Under the pieces are notes generated by a model. The model saw only the letters and a program-made list of their open reading frames with translations. It had not been told where the DNA came from and ran no database searches. From Hedera helix (lineage: Eukaryota > Streptophyta > Magnoliopsida > Apiales > Araliaceae), in contig OX359264.1 of assembly GCA_947179155.2 (NCBI GenBank), forward strand, positions 60,971,202 to 61,035,201: DNA of 64,000 nucleotides, given 5' to 3'. How positions within the stretch are numbered: position 1 is the first letter of the stretch; each line of letters opens with the position of its first letter. This document shows positions 49,395-62,488 of the stretch, piece by piece. Position numbers and translations under genes: made by a program.

Positions 49395-50010
49395 GAATTA
49401 AACTCGTTGATCGAAAGAAAATAAGAACAAGGTGAGCAGAATATGTCGTTACAATGGCTAGTTATTCTTGAACCTTCAGGACAGATGAGTTTAATTCTTT
49501 CAAGTTGGATGAAAGGACATACATACATAACGATGGCAGAATATGTTCTCTGCTTGCTTGGCAAAAAAGAAAAACTGCTTTTGCAGAACATGACCAGTTG
49601 ATGACCACTTTGAGGAGGAAGTTGTGTTCCTTTACCAACCTTTTTTCTGCATAGGAGTAATAGAATTTTACCTTGATGTACATTTTTCTCCAACTTGCAC
49701 CATTGAAGAATATTACTCCATATATTACTTGGTATATTTTTTTGATGCTACAACATGAGAATCATAATTATTCACTCCTTTGCTAACTTCAAGTAAATTT
49801 TAATGATAAAGAGTAATTATTATCTTACTATTTCAGACGTGCAAATCTTTCTTACCTCTACCCGAAAAACAACGTTAAAAATCATATTGCTTTGAATTAA
49901 CCAAAGCAAAAATATTCTATGAACTATCTGTTGATGTTCCTTATCGAAAAACTAACAATTCCATGCCAGCAAATGAACTTATGGGATGACAATGGTAGAA
50001 TTAACAAATT

Positions 50011-53000
50011 CTACAGATTCTTTAACAGGAGGGTGGTGGCCTCGTCTTGCAAAACCTTCCATGCTGCGATTACATGCCTCTCTTCTGTCAATGGAGCTCC
50101 TACCGCAAAACGAATAATGTATCTTCCTGATAGAGCCTGCATAAGGTGTTCACAGGAAATACATTATCTAACAGAAATGCTAAACAACATGCAAAGAAAA
50201 TTCAACATTCTTATTCTATTAAAATTTGAATTGTTCCAAGCGCATACTGTGTGAGAAATAAAAACTTTTCCAGTTTCGTTTACAGCCTCCAATAGGTCAC
50301 GGTTCAGTTGGTTAGCGAAGTCTTCATCTTTGTGGGAGGGCGGTAGAAGGCGAAAACAAACTAAGGCAAACTTCCGAGGGGCTACAACCTGCATATGTTA
50401 AATGCAGTAATTAAGACATGCTGCTAAGGAATAATTATTATAGTCATACAAATAAATTTTGAAGCTCAGATTAACCTCAAATCTCGAGTCTTGAGCAACA
50501 AAACTTTCAAAATTTGTAGCTAGTTGAATATGTTTTCTGATGTAAGATTGAAGATTTTCTACACCATACAGTCGTAATACCATCCACAATTTCAAAGATC
50601 TGTGAAACAACACAGTATTAGCAAAGCAAAACTGCAGTTTTTGTATCTGATAGAAATCGATAATATACCAAGGGAAATTTTGTTTTTACAAGGTCATCTC
50701 TCACATGAATGTGGGACCCACTTACTATTAATGTGAGGACCTTGTGGTAATATCAAATTTCCTAGTGAAAATTTCACTTTCCCTATACTAATACAAGATG
50801 GTCAGCTTAAACTATTGAAGATGGATTAAAATTGGTGAGATGAGGTTTAAATCAGTTTAAAACAAGATGGTCAGCTAAAACTATTGAAGATGGATTAGAA
50901 TTGGTGAAATGAGGTTTAATGTGTTACGAAACAGACAGGTTTGCTAACTGGAAAAGGTACACTACTGGCTATGACTTGGCTTGGGAGGCATACACTTGGT
51001 GAGAATCCTTTGTGAATTGTGAAACCCAAGGTCTTTCATCTTTGCCTCATCTTCACCAAGTCTCTTAAAACTCCATTTTTAATAAACCTTTCAAACACAT
51101 TTATTTCTTCCCAGGTCAAACATGTTTTTTCTTTGTTTATATATGAACTTTCTTAACACTCAATTCCAATTACATGTTGACTTAATAAAATGGCAAACTC
51201 AATTGATTGATCAACATTTAGCAAGCTGCATGTTAAAATAAGAAGCTATAAAGGACATTTCAAAGAATACAATGGACAACCTGAACCTTCGTCCAAGAGG
51301 AATTTGCCAATCTTTGTAATCCACAACCATATTTCCTTGAGAAGCCTAATATATCAATAAGATAAGAAAATTATGAAGTTCTACAAGCCACCAATCTTCA
51401 CAGCATTCAAGAAAATGACAAATTTATAACTTGAAAGACCAAACTAGAGGAATTCAAATCACAAAAGTTAATGAAACGGTCACAGATAGTCAACATTTTG
51501 GTTGTTTTTATTTTTTTATATTTTTAGAGCTGGGATGATTCAGCTAGACGTATCCCAGCTCTAATACCACATTACAACAACATAAAACAAATTGGCCATG
51601 GATGGAGAGGCCCAAACTGCTGATATTTTTATGTGCAACGTTATTCACATACATAGTTTATATCGCTTATGTCCTAGCTAAACAGACCAATATATGTATT
51701 TTTTGTTTTAAAGTTTTTGCTACAAAACATCAATGACTGTTACCAAGGAATTCATAAAAATACTTACTTTGTTTTTCAGAAACTCGGGATTTGTTGACAA
51801 AGATTGAATCAGAGCACTTCGATCCTGTTGACAAGAACATACATATGAATTAAATTTTTGAAAGACAAAAAGGAATGGACTATGGTATCGTACTAAATGT
51901 GTTTTACTTTGGAAATGTTCTATCAACTTACTTCTTTCTGGTTAAGAAAAAAGTAAGCCTGTTTCACTATCCCTTAATCTTAATGCAATAGTAGATCTTT
52001 CAAGTAAATCCAAGTAACATATAGCTTAATACTCCCTCCACCTGGAAAAGGAGTCGTACTTTCTTTGTAATTTCCAATAAAAATGGTACTCTTATTTCCA
52101 GACAGAGGGAGTATCACTTTTACAATGTCATAGTCATAAAAAAATGTAGAACTTGTAATGACCTCGAACTGTGAAGCATCATGGACGACTAGAATAAAAT
52201 AAGGCCACTGAAAGCATTTGAACATCTACAGAAAGTAATCTATCTTTCCATGGCATATGAAAGACCAATTGTAACATGCAGAAATGCATCAAAACAACAA
52301 ACCATACCTTAACCCACAGCGTTGAACAATCAAAGTTCGTTAAAAACCACTTATGCGCATTCATATTAAATGAATCGGCTTCTTCAACACCATCAATGTA
52401 ATGGCGGAACTCTGGACACACACAAGCACTTCCAGCATATGCAGCATCCACATGTAACCACATTCCATTCATCTGTAAAAAGGTCATGTACCAAGCACTT
52501 CTAGTTTTTTCATCTTTATTTTGCAGGAGTACAAAATAATATTCAATACAAGGAATAACGAAGTATATTCCTTTAAAAAAATTATTAAACTATTAGTTGA
52601 GCTTGCAGTGGCTGTTGCAAAAAGGAGAGATCGAAATAGAAGAAGTTACTCCTTTTATGATTGGATTTAAAGGAGTAAGCACGACACAATATATGTTCCA
52701 GCTTTGTCTTGTTGAACTTTAGCCTTATCCTTTAGTACCTTGGTGTTCCAGCTACCTGCTTATAATTTTCTTACCTCTTACTGGGGCAATGGAGCTAACA
52801 TGAAAGCTTGTGACATCTTACCTCTTACTGGAGCAATGCAAGGTGTCCTTTAATGCAGTTTATATTCGTTGATGTAAATGAAATTGAATCTATTGCAGAT
52901 TTCACTTGAGAGGAGTATTATGAGTCTAGGGGAACGGTTGGTTTCATCTAGGTTATTATCGCCTGTCAGTAACATGTCTCTAAGAATAAATTAATAATGA

Positions 53001-56000
53001 TCGGCACTGATCACCAACAGTTAAATAATCCCGGGATACGATATGTCAGTTTTTAGTTTGGCTTGTCAATACATTTAACTTTTCAATGAAATTCAGGGCA
53101 ATATGACCATCACAAGAAGATATGCACAATATTGATGGATGCTTCTTATCTTAATTTATTGCAGGACTGCTAATTTTATCTTCTTAAGAATTTGATTGAA
53201 TTTGTCACCTTAGTAATCTTTCCCAGTGCAATCAAAGGATCCACAGCTGTTGATGAAGTAGTGCCAACCTGCATGTAAATATGCAAATCTTCTTTAGTTG
53301 AAAGTAATTCTTAGTTATGAAAATATATCAAGTGAACATATCAAAATTAGGAACTCAAAAAGTTGCAATGTTTGTACAATGTCTAGAAAAATAGCCCAAC
53401 TTAATTAAAAGAAGTTCATGATTTACAATTTATTCATAAATTACCCTATCACAAACACGTACTTTGAACTTAGGAACTTTGATTTACTTTGAGCATAAAA
53501 CCACACAGAGAAATTGTACTCATGACATTACATAAAACGCATTTAAGAAAATAAATTCCCAATTATTTGACACTAAAAGAGCATCATGTTACATAATTAT
53601 GTGAATAGTGAAAGAAAAATAGGACAGGTCAACATGATATGTATTGACAGAACTCCATGTTATGCTTAAACAACTTAGTGTCCTTTCTTTTAAATTCTAT
53701 CAGCTCTGTCACTGAAAATTGATTCCTTTTGTTACCATAAATTCACATTAATTTGTTTCTTACCGTAGCACATAAGAAAATGGGGATTAAACCAGAGGCT
53801 ATGTCATTTGAGATCGCTTGATCAAGTAATTCAGGAGAGAGGGCATATTCAGTGCAGGCGTCTGTTTTCAGCACCCGACAGTTCTCAGGATGAATTCCTG
53901 CTATCTGCCAAACATAAAACAACGGTAAATAAAGACTACGTAATTACTGATGAATAAGCAGCACTCCTGACAAAAAATTGGTAAAGAAATATAAGCAACT
54001 TTGTCTACAAGGATAATTGCCGGAAGCATATGTAAAATCTGAGTTGTGTGCACGACGATTTACAATTACATAGAATTGGCTGTTAACCACACTGCAAATA
54101 GATGATATGTTCCGAGATTGTTCATATATGGTAAATGGTGCATAAACTTTATCGTGAATTACTAACATAGGATATAAAATATAATGCTGAATAAAGAAAA
54201 GAAAAGGAAAACAAACTGCTTGTGCAGTGTGCACATTTATGAAAGTACCTGGCAGGCCTTCTGCATTGCAGAATGAGTTTGATCAGAATAATAAACCACA
54301 AGCTTTCCAAGAGCATCTTTTCCTATTCTTCTTAAAACATTCTCACGAGCAGCCAGAAGTACAACCAGAACAGATTCACTTGCAGTGCCTTGTATTACTC
54401 CACCACCTTGTCCTGCAACATGATTCCCAACAGAAAATCCCTGTCATGGTTAACTATTGCACATAAGTTGATCCAATATTGTTCCTAAAGAAAGAGTACA
54501 GATGCATACTTGAGAGAGGAGAAAAAAAGAAGCTCTAAACCAGCCATATTAAGTACGATTCCTATAAATTATGTTTAAACTTTTCAGTTTCTAACATCCA
54601 AAAATTAATTGAGCTAAAATTTCTCTCTTCAGAATGATTAATCACTTTAATATAGGTCCATGCCTAATTCCTTATTGTAAAACTAATTCTGTATGCAAAG
54701 TAATTCCTCTGCCTTCCGCCACATCCATTGTTGGATGGATTTGCCTTAAGACAATATTCGACATTCAGAATTCATGTCCACATGCGGTTAATCAAAACGC
54801 TTGAGCTTGTCAATCTAAATTAACAAGAATATCCGCCCAAAAGTTTTAAACTTTCACATAATCGAAGCATATTCTTGTTGTGAACTTATTAATAACCTCA
54901 GCATGAGCAATATAGGATATTTAAAAATAGATTAAGCTTTTACCTGTTGATAGGAAATGATCAGGAAGCTTGAGTAATTTGGCAAGCCAATCCAGAACAA
55001 TCATTTCAAGTTCTGTTGCTGCAGGAGAAGTTATCCAACTAAAGCCCACCATGTTAATACCAGCACTGAGCATTTCTCCTAAAAACCCCGCAACACTGCT
55101 ATTAGATGGGAAATAGGCAAAATAATCTGGGCTTTGCCAGTGGGTTACCCCTGGTAATATCTTTGCCTGAACATCTGCAACCACAAATCAAATAATATCG
55201 TACATTAGTAAATCAACTCAAGTTAGTGTTATTTTCATAGTATTTTAGATTTAAGGAAACTAATATTTATGTATATTAATTTAATACTTTGGTATGAGAA
55301 ACCAAATAAGAAACTTCACCATCGAGAACAGTTTGCAAAGATTCTGGTTGATTCGGTGCAGAATCAGGCACAAGGTTACGCAAATACCCAGGCTACATAA
55401 ATTGATCAAAGTGAGTAACTACGATTTGAAATTTTACCAAGAGCATGCAAGATTAAAAAGCATCCACAATTTTTTATTAGACCTGTAACCATCAATTAGG
55501 TTATAAAAACTGAAACAAAAAACAATATAAACTGGGATCAGCTTATCGTCTCCAAAGCTCTGTCACTAAAGAAACCCATATAGAGGGACATAAGAGAATT
55601 CTACACAGTTAAGACTCTATTCATTGAAAATGTATTTCATTCCTTAACTAGACATTGAAAATAGATGAAGGCTGATTATAAAGAAAGAGAGAGAACAATC
55701 AACAAGTTGCTAACTTTCTTTTTCTGAAACATATGTCAATAAATTAATTAAATCAAGACTAAACATAATAGCTTTTTGAATGAAATAAAAAGATGGAAAA
55801 AGGAATCTTGGATACACCTCAACTTGGCTGAGGACTGGGAAAGTTTCAATGTTCTTGTAGTAATCAGCAATAAAATCTACCATCTTGTGAGCATTCTCTC
55901 TCAATTGTTCAGCATCCATTGGTTTCAACCCACCATCCCTATCAATTTCAAAAAACCCAATAATCAGCCATCGAAACTAGGGGGGAAATTATCAAACACC

Positions 56001-56068
56001 TCAGTTACAAGAATTAAACACCAAGACAATAGTGAATAAATGGGGTTATGAGTGATTGTGACTTACAT
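50011..56068 (-). CDS. aromatic amino acid decarboxylase (group II PLP; AAS/TYDC family)
   Basis: Thirteen exons: 56067-56068, 55818-55938, 55320-55392, 54944-55174, 54249-54412, 53764-53904, 53209-53268, 52308-52472, 51768-51824, 51281-51345, 50476-50599, 50248-50388 and 50011-50136. They give 489 residues. All introns are GT-AG. The ATG itself is split: AT ends exon 1 and G begins exon 2, giving MDGGLKPMDAEQL. The PLP lysine is K305 in NMNAHKWFLTNFD, and the cofactor Asp is D273 in HVDAAYAG. H189 (SDQTHSAM) and the catalytic-loop tyrosine Y348 (VVDYKDWQ) are both present. In this family Tyr at that position goes with decarboxylation and Phe with aldehyde synthase activity, so I predict a decarboxylase of tyrosine, DOPA or phenylalanine. 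Position 370 (LRLYGV) is Leu, neither the Gly nor the Ser linked to indolic or phenolic choice, so the substrate is open. The intron-rich structure fits the Arabidopsis AAS lineage. Confidence 0.94.
50793..50920. repeat. tandem duplication in a decarboxylase intron
   Basis: A unit of about 58 bp (starting ACAAGATGGTCAGCT and ending GATGAGGTTTAA or AATGAGGTTTAA) occurs twice with a 69-bp period. The copies differ at a few bases. Confidence 0.85.
51524..51564. repeat. 13-bp perfect inverted repeat in a decarboxylase intron
   Basis: TTAGAGCTGGGAT (51524-51536) and ATCCCAGCTCTAA (51552-51564) are separated by 15 bases. The stem is GC-rich in otherwise AT-rich intron DNA. It follows a T-rich tract. 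It could be the end structure of a small transposon; I cannot assign a family. Confidence 0.8.
52032..52111. mobile_element. small Stowaway-like MITE in a decarboxylase intron
   Basis: An 80-bp element starts CTCCCTCCACCTGGAAAAG and ends TTTCCAGACAGAGGGAG. TA flanks both ends. The terminal repeats pair over about 17 bp. This is shorter than typical Stowaway elements, so it is probably an internally deleted copy. Confidence 0.75.
52646..52678. repeat. 10-bp inverted repeat in a decarboxylase intron
   Basis: TTACTCCTTT and AAAGGAGTAA are separated by 13 bases. A direct repeat of CTTACCTCTTACTGGxGCAATG follows nearby at 52770 and 52817. Confidence 0.7.
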
Positions 56069-57476
56069 TTTGACAACAGAAAATTAAGTAGAAAATTAAG
56101 TAGTGGTGAATGGGTTTTTCTCCTATAGATATGGAAAAGAAAAAATAAGAAGGATTGATCCAAATGAAAAAGAAGTGTCTGGTTTTGTTGGGGAACAGAC
56201 TGTAATACTAAACAGAGAAGAAAAAATGCAGACGGCGGAGCAAGTTTGCTCCTTTTTGAGAAAGAAAGAGAGTATTTTGTTTCTTTGAATATCTTTATGC
56301 GGACGTCGTTCCTATATTGCTGCCATTGGATATTTGTGGACTGTCTTCTTGGCGCACTGGACAAACCGATCGACTAACCACCACAATTTAATTTAATTGC
56401 ATTGAATACATAAATATAAGAGAGAGTTAAAAACACTCTCACATTAATTTAATTTATTTTATTAGTTAATAATAATTCAATTTTATTATTAAATTTATCA
56501 ATATACAAAAAATAAATAAATAAATATTTATATTTATTAACACCCAATACACATGTGTTGTGTATATAAATTATGATAATATAATTTTTTATATATAATT
56601 TGACAAATTAAATAAAAAAATAATATATAAAATGACAAAATCAAAATTACCATTAAAGTTGAAACATATTTTTGAAAATTGAAAAGCCTTCAGAAATTTG
56701 TTTATGCCAAACGGTGACATCTGACTTTATATATTAGATATATTTAAACTAACGTTATAACATTTATAATAAATACTGTTACATCTATATTATAAAGTGA
56801 TTTTTTAAAATCGTTGACATAAGTAAGATAATCTTGTCGCTCTATATTTTTTTACCAGTATAATTTTAATTATATTATTATTTTATCTTTTATATTAATT
56901 TTATAAAATAAATTCATTTAGTTTTTTAAATATTATAAAAAATTATATTTTACTGAGTGTTAATTTAAATAAAAGGTAAAATACGAAGTACAATATATGT
57001 ATTTTTGTTATTTAATTTTTAATATAAATTCATATAGTTTAAACCAAATTCGAATACAAAAAAATTATCATAAAGTTTTTATGTTATTTTCTTTTCTTTT
57101 CGTTTATTTTTAAACTCAAAAAGATAGTGTTCGTATAAAAATATAATAATTAAGTTTGAATATATAAAACACATTTATGGAACTAAAATTTAATTATTTT
57201 TTATATGATTTTATATTTAAAAATTAAAAAATCATATAGAAAATTTCACAAAATGCTTTTAAATTTTATTTGGTAGCTTTAATTTCCATAAAATATAATA
57301 ATCCATAAAAAACTCTATTTACTCATAAATGTTTATTTCACCCGTACCGTTCTGCCAAACAAAGCGCATAACTTGGCCGAGCGAGCTTCAATTTGAGCGG
57401 AGATGCAGGCGGAGCAAAACCTATAAAATCTCAGCAAATTTCAAAATACCAGTGGAAAAACATCTACAGAGAGAGA
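56069..57476. other. divergent promoter region between the decarboxylase and WDR70-like genes
   Basis: The two genes are transcribed away from each other across about 1.4 kb. Bases 56069-56380 should be the decarboxylase leader, since exon 1 must extend upstream of its two coding bases. Bases 56390-57330 are very AT-rich with no open frame. The last 130 bases hold the likely WDR70 leader, with an out-of-frame ATG at about 57403 that opens a frame of only a few codons. Confidence 0.6.
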
Positions 57477-60400
57477 ATGGAGGATGAAGAAGCAGAGATA
57501 TACGAGGGAATCAGAGCCAATTTCCCTTTATCATTCGGTAAGCAATCCAAATCCCAAACGCCTCTCGAAACCCTACACAAATCCACTCTTCGCCCCACCA
57601 ACAGCAAACAAACCCCATCTTCTCCTTCTTCTTCAAATATTCTCTCCAATAACATGGACTCCAAAGTATTCCCTTCTCTCTCTTCCTCCTCCAAAGCCTG
57701 GTTAGATTCCCTAAAGAAGAAAAACCCTGCCCCTAGAATCCAAGTCAGTGATGACGTCACGATTGGGCCGCCTCGGCCTCCTCCGAATTCAGCTAATGTG
57801 GAGGAGGAGGAGGAGGTTGAAGATGCGATGATTGGGCCGCCTCGGCCTCCGCCTCCTGCTGATGAGGAGGAGGAGGAGGATGGGCCGATAATTGGGCCGC
57901 CTCGGCCTCCAATGGGTTTGATTGGGTCGGATACTGATGATGAGAATGGTGATTTATATGGAGAAGAAGAGAACCGGTATCGTATACCTCTCAGTAATGA
58001 GATTGTCTTGAAGGGTCACACCAAGGTAAATAGTCATTTTCCTCGTTTGGCTTTACCTAGTATTTTGATTATATGAGGCTCCTATAGTCCTATTGTTGGT
58101 TTGTTTTGCTTTTATTTTTGATACGTCAGTTGTAGTGTTTATGATTTTGTCCAATTTTATTGATGAAGGAAAGAGTATTGAACTGTTATTTTGATATATC
58201 AGTTGGCGTGCTTTATGACTTTGTCCAATTTTCTCTATAGAATGGAATAGCACACAAAAACACAAAAATGAATATTTGCTTTCAGACCCGGTGAAGATTT
58301 TCAACGAACAGATATGATCCTGACTTTGAATTTACATGGTAATGCTTTTGGTAGGTTGTTTCTGCTCTTGCAGTTGATCATTCAGGGTCTAGAGTTCTTT
58401 CTGGCAGTTATGACTACACAGTTCGTATGTATGACTTTCAAGGGATGAATGCTCGTTTGGAATCATTTAGGCAGCTTGAACCATTTGAAGGTCACCAAGT
58501 CCGTAGTCTAAGTTGGAGCCCTACTGCAGACCGATTTTTATGTGTCACAGGTTCAGCTCAAGCGAAGGTAATTCTAGTTACTGTTTGGTTTATAGTCGGG
58601 TCAAACTCAGCTTGCAATTGTTTTCGAGTACTGTCTGATTGATTATTTTATTGTCATTTTAGATTTATGACCGTGATGGACTAACTCTAGGCGAATTTGT
58701 GAAAGGAGACATGTATATCCGTGACCTTAAAAACACAAAGGGCCACATATCTGGGTTGACTGGTGGGGAATGGCATCCTAAAGAAAAGGAGACTATTTTG
58801 ACATCTTCGGAAGATGGTTCATTACGTATATGGGATGTAAATGACTTCAAGAGTCAAAAGCAAGTATGTGTTTTTTGTTTGTTTGTTTTTTAACTCTTAT
58901 TCAACATTGGGTTAACTAGCATGGAGAGTCAAATCATATATGGAGTATTATATTTTTGTTTTCCTTTTGAATTACAGTGTGAATGGTTTCAACTTATTTT
59001 TCATCACTTTCATTCTTTGTGTTAAAATATTCTTTTTAGAAAAAAGAGGAATGTAGAAGTGAAAGTTTTTGTATTGCATGTAATATGACACCTTAGACAG
59101 GATCTTTAAACAAATTTTGGAAATGTATCAAAAAGGGCGTATGGTTAAGGACCATGTTGTATCCCTTTAGGGCCCTCCCCTTGTTTATAAAACTGTCTCA
59201 TTTAGAATGACTCATTTTTTTTTCTTGCTCCAAACCCCACTAAAGTACTATAGTAAACTTGGTGACAAACGGAAGACTTTAGTATTGGAAGGTTGTTATA
59301 AGATTTGATTATGTTGCTTTGTATTCCGTGTTGTTTGTTAATAGAAGAGTTGTGTTTAAAATGGCTAAATTTAAAATAGTATTTCAAGTTATAGAAAGAC
59401 CTGCTGGATAGAGAGAAAAGTTAAATTTGCAAAATATTCTATGTGCTTATTTGATATTTTTGTTTTTCTAATTCAGCAAATCATACTAAAATCTATGAGG
59501 AAGACTGCTCAGAAGTTTGTAATTAATTTCTTTGTATATTGAAATGGGATTGAGATGCTTATTTTTCTAGGTGCATGACTGTAGCTTGAGGGGATGGGGT
59601 GAATGGATGAGTAGGAAATTTATATCTTTATTGATCCATTGTAGGTCATTAAACCAAAACTTTCAAGGCCTGGAAGAGTTCCTGTTACAACATGTGCTTG
59701 GGATCGTGAAGGAAAGTGGATTGCAGGTGGTATTGGAGATGGGTCTATACAGGTATTACTCACAATGCATCTGTTGCACTGATTGACTAGAATTTAGCAC
59801 GGAAAATTTAATAGCTAGTTTAGTTTTTAACTTGTTCAACTTCATATTTTACAGATATGGAATTATAAGTCTGGAAGGGGAAGCATGCCATATATACATG
59901 TTGCAGCAGGACACTCAGACGAAATCACTTGTCTAAAGTTTTCTAGTGATGGGAATATTCTGCTGTCGAGAAGCTTCGATGGTTCACTGAAGGTAAGTTC
60001 AAGATAAAGCAGATTTTTTGTTTACTTTCCCCATTTAGTTAAATATGGTAAAACTCTCTTCACAGTTTTTCACTAGACATTATTTGAATATCTTAGGTCT
60101 GGGATTTGCGCCAAATGAAGGATCCTGTTCGTGTGTTGGAGGATCTTCCAAATAATTATGCACAAAATAATATTGCATTTAGTCCAGATGAGCAACTGTT
60201 CCTGACCGGAACATCTGTTGAAAGGGATAGCACAGTTGGAGGCTTGCTATGCTTTTTTGATCGAGCAAAACTTGAACTCGTGTCGAGAGTCGGGATATCT
60301 CCAACATATAGTGTTGTCCAGTGTGCTTGGCATCCAAAGCTGAACCAGGTAACACCACATGACAACCTTGGTTTCTCTCTGAACACAGATCACATTTCCG

Positions 60401-61162
60401 CCTTCCTTTACTTTAAATTCTTAATGCTTGATATTAGTTACAGAAAACAGTCCTAATTTGGGTCAGCGTATGCTGTTTGTTGCTTCCATTTTATCCCCAA
60501 GATATTCTATAATAGATATCTTTAAAAGTTTTGTAAATACTGGATATGTTTTTTGCTTCAATGCAAGCCTCTCTACCTTGTTTCTACAGGTCTTTGCCAC
60601 AGTAGGGGACAAACACCAAGGAGGAACTCATATACTTTATGATCCATCTCTCAGCGAGAGAGGAGCTCTTGTTTGTGTTGCACGTGCACCAAGGAAAAAG
60701 TCTGTTGATGATTTTCAGCCTCAACCTGTGATTCACAACCCTCATGCCCTACCCTTATTTAGAGATCAGCCAAGCCGTAAGCGTCAGCGTGAGAAGATAT
60801 TGAAGGACCCACTTAAGTCTCATAAGCCTGAAGTTCCCATGACAGGGCCAGGGCATGGCGGAAGAGTTGGCACAACCAAGGGAAGCTTGTTGACGCAGTA
60901 TCTTCTTAAGGTAATTACCCATTATTCCCCTCTTCAAATACCCCCCAGACACATAAAGCTGGTGAAAGTGACTTACATTTGGTTGCTGTTGCAGCAAGGT
61001 GGCATGATTAAGGAGACGTGGATGGATGAAGATCCAAGAGAAGCCATCTTGAAGTATGCTGATGTTGCTGAAAAAGATCCTAAATTTATTGCTCCAGCAT
61101 ATTCTCAAACACAGCCGGAACCTCTTTTTGCCAAGTCAGATTCTGAAGAAGATGACAAATAG
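57477..61162 (+). CDS. WDR70: WDR70-type WD40 repeat protein
   Basis: Eight exons: 57477-58025, 58355-58567, 58663-58863, 59645-59752, 59855-59992, 60097-60348, 60590-60910 and 60995-61162. Every exon is a multiple of three and the protein has 649 residues. The start chosen is the first in-frame ATG (MEDEEAEIYEGIRANFP). The N-terminal 170 residues are disordered: a Ser/Pro-rich stretch, then three IGPPRPP motifs (from I96, I119 and I139) separated by Glu runs. WD40 repeats follow (LSGSYDYTVRMYDF, LTSSEDGSLRIWDV, LLSRSFDGSLKVWDL). The C-terminus has a basic patch (SRKRQREKILKDP) and GGMIKETWMDEDPRE, conserved in WDR70 proteins. The animal homologue works in chromatin and DNA-damage responses; in plants the role is little known. 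It is probably nuclear. Nothing appears broken. Confidence 0.95.
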
Positions 61163-62488
61163 CCCATCCGGAGATTCTGTACATTCACAATATTAAGTGG
61201 TCAATCTTAACTACTACATAATTGATTCAATGAAGCCTTTTCCAGTAGCTAATGTTGATAAATTTCCTTTTCACATATCACCCATCAAATTTTGATAATG
61301 TATCCTTAAACCTTAGCTGAAGGTATTCTGATAATGCCCCGACTGATAACATTGCAACTTACAAACAAGAACCACCTTTTTTCTACTAGTTGGGTTAGGT
61401 TATAATAGATCCATATGGAAGTGCTGTTAAAGTTTAATGTAAACTTCACAGAAGGGAGAAAAAACCAATATTAGAAATGGAGAAAAGGAAATTAGAAAGA
61501 AAAATCCCGAATCAGACGTTTACTTTCCACCCTCCCTTCCAAGCACTTCATTTTTGACATTCCTATACAAGAGTGAGTTGCATTTGAGTAACTAGAGTTG
61601 TAATTATATTATTATATTTGTATAATAAATGTCACTGAAATATAACTCTACTATACTAATGCAACCAACTAATTTTTATAAGACCGTTTAATTCGACTGT
61701 CCAAAACTGCCGGGAATCCAAATTCTCAACAGAGTACAAGCCTATTTACTGAGTTTATTCAGGCTCAACTTTACCTTTTTCTTTCGGTCTGTTTAACATA
61801 TTAACTATAGTAAATAAAAATAAATAAATAAATAAAACATTATTTCTTTCAACTTTCAATTAATGAAAAATAAAGCAGTACTTTTTCTTCTCCCTTAAAA
61901 TTCCCGAGCAAGGTGGAATGTGTAGCTTTCTTCTCTCTTTTCTTCTCTTCATTCCTAAACTGTACCTTTTTTATAAAAAAAAATGCATTGGGAATCAACT
62001 TTTTTGAACGTAACAACAAAAGGACAGATCTACACACACAATAACCAAACACTACATTGGCAAAGTAAAAAATGATGGGACTTTCACAAAACTCGCTTGA
62101 AAGGTGAAGCTTCTGCATGCACAGAATAAAGTTGTAGTATAATCCCTATACTTTTGTTTAGACATGCTTGGCTCTACATTACAACAGTCCACACAAGCTC
62201 AAAGCTTGAAAAATATCTTCTCCTCTGTACAATATCAAAATCCGTCTGAAAAACGGGGATGATGATATTTATGCTAAGGAAGTACGACCGACAAATTACT
62301 GAGGTAAGATTTCATGCAACCACCATTATTACAAATGACTGCGCTATACTTGTATTTGCAATTTTCCCAGCTGCATCCAGTTCCTAGAAATGGATCCAAA
62401 TATATTGAGATTTAAAATGTAGGAACGCTACCACCTTGCATTGTGTATGCAGCTTTCTGTTTTGCATATTGGAGTTTGCATTGCATGC
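61163..62488. other. intergenic between convergent WDR70-like and DENN genes
   Basis: The two genes end facing each other, so this 1.3 kb should hold both 3' UTRs. It is AT-rich. I see no open frame of interest, no RNA gene and no repeat. Confidence 0.6.

Larger units (their letters stand above)
45920..50010. other. intergenic: right flank of the cluster and decarboxylase 3' flank
   Basis: No gene is recognised. An unassigned 77-codon frame lies at 46456-46689 on the minus strand. A CGACGAT...CCGTCGC motif lies at about 46862-46885. Bases 47560-48350 are extremely AT-rich. A hairpin (GCCCAT, CGT, ATGGGC) lies at 47527-47541 and a long (AT)n at 49336-49392. The last 300 bases before 50011 are a likely 3' UTR of the decarboxylase gene. 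Confidence 0.5.

Noticed and set aside
45920..50010. An AP2/ERF gene expected between the decarboxylase and complex I genes if the order follows Arabidopsis
   Set aside because: I looked for an AP2 domain on both strands here and in 19765-22440 and found none.
54420..54940. A possible extra exon or RNA gene in the decarboxylase intron
   Set aside because: The exons on both sides join in phase without it, and no tRNA-like or coding signal is visible.
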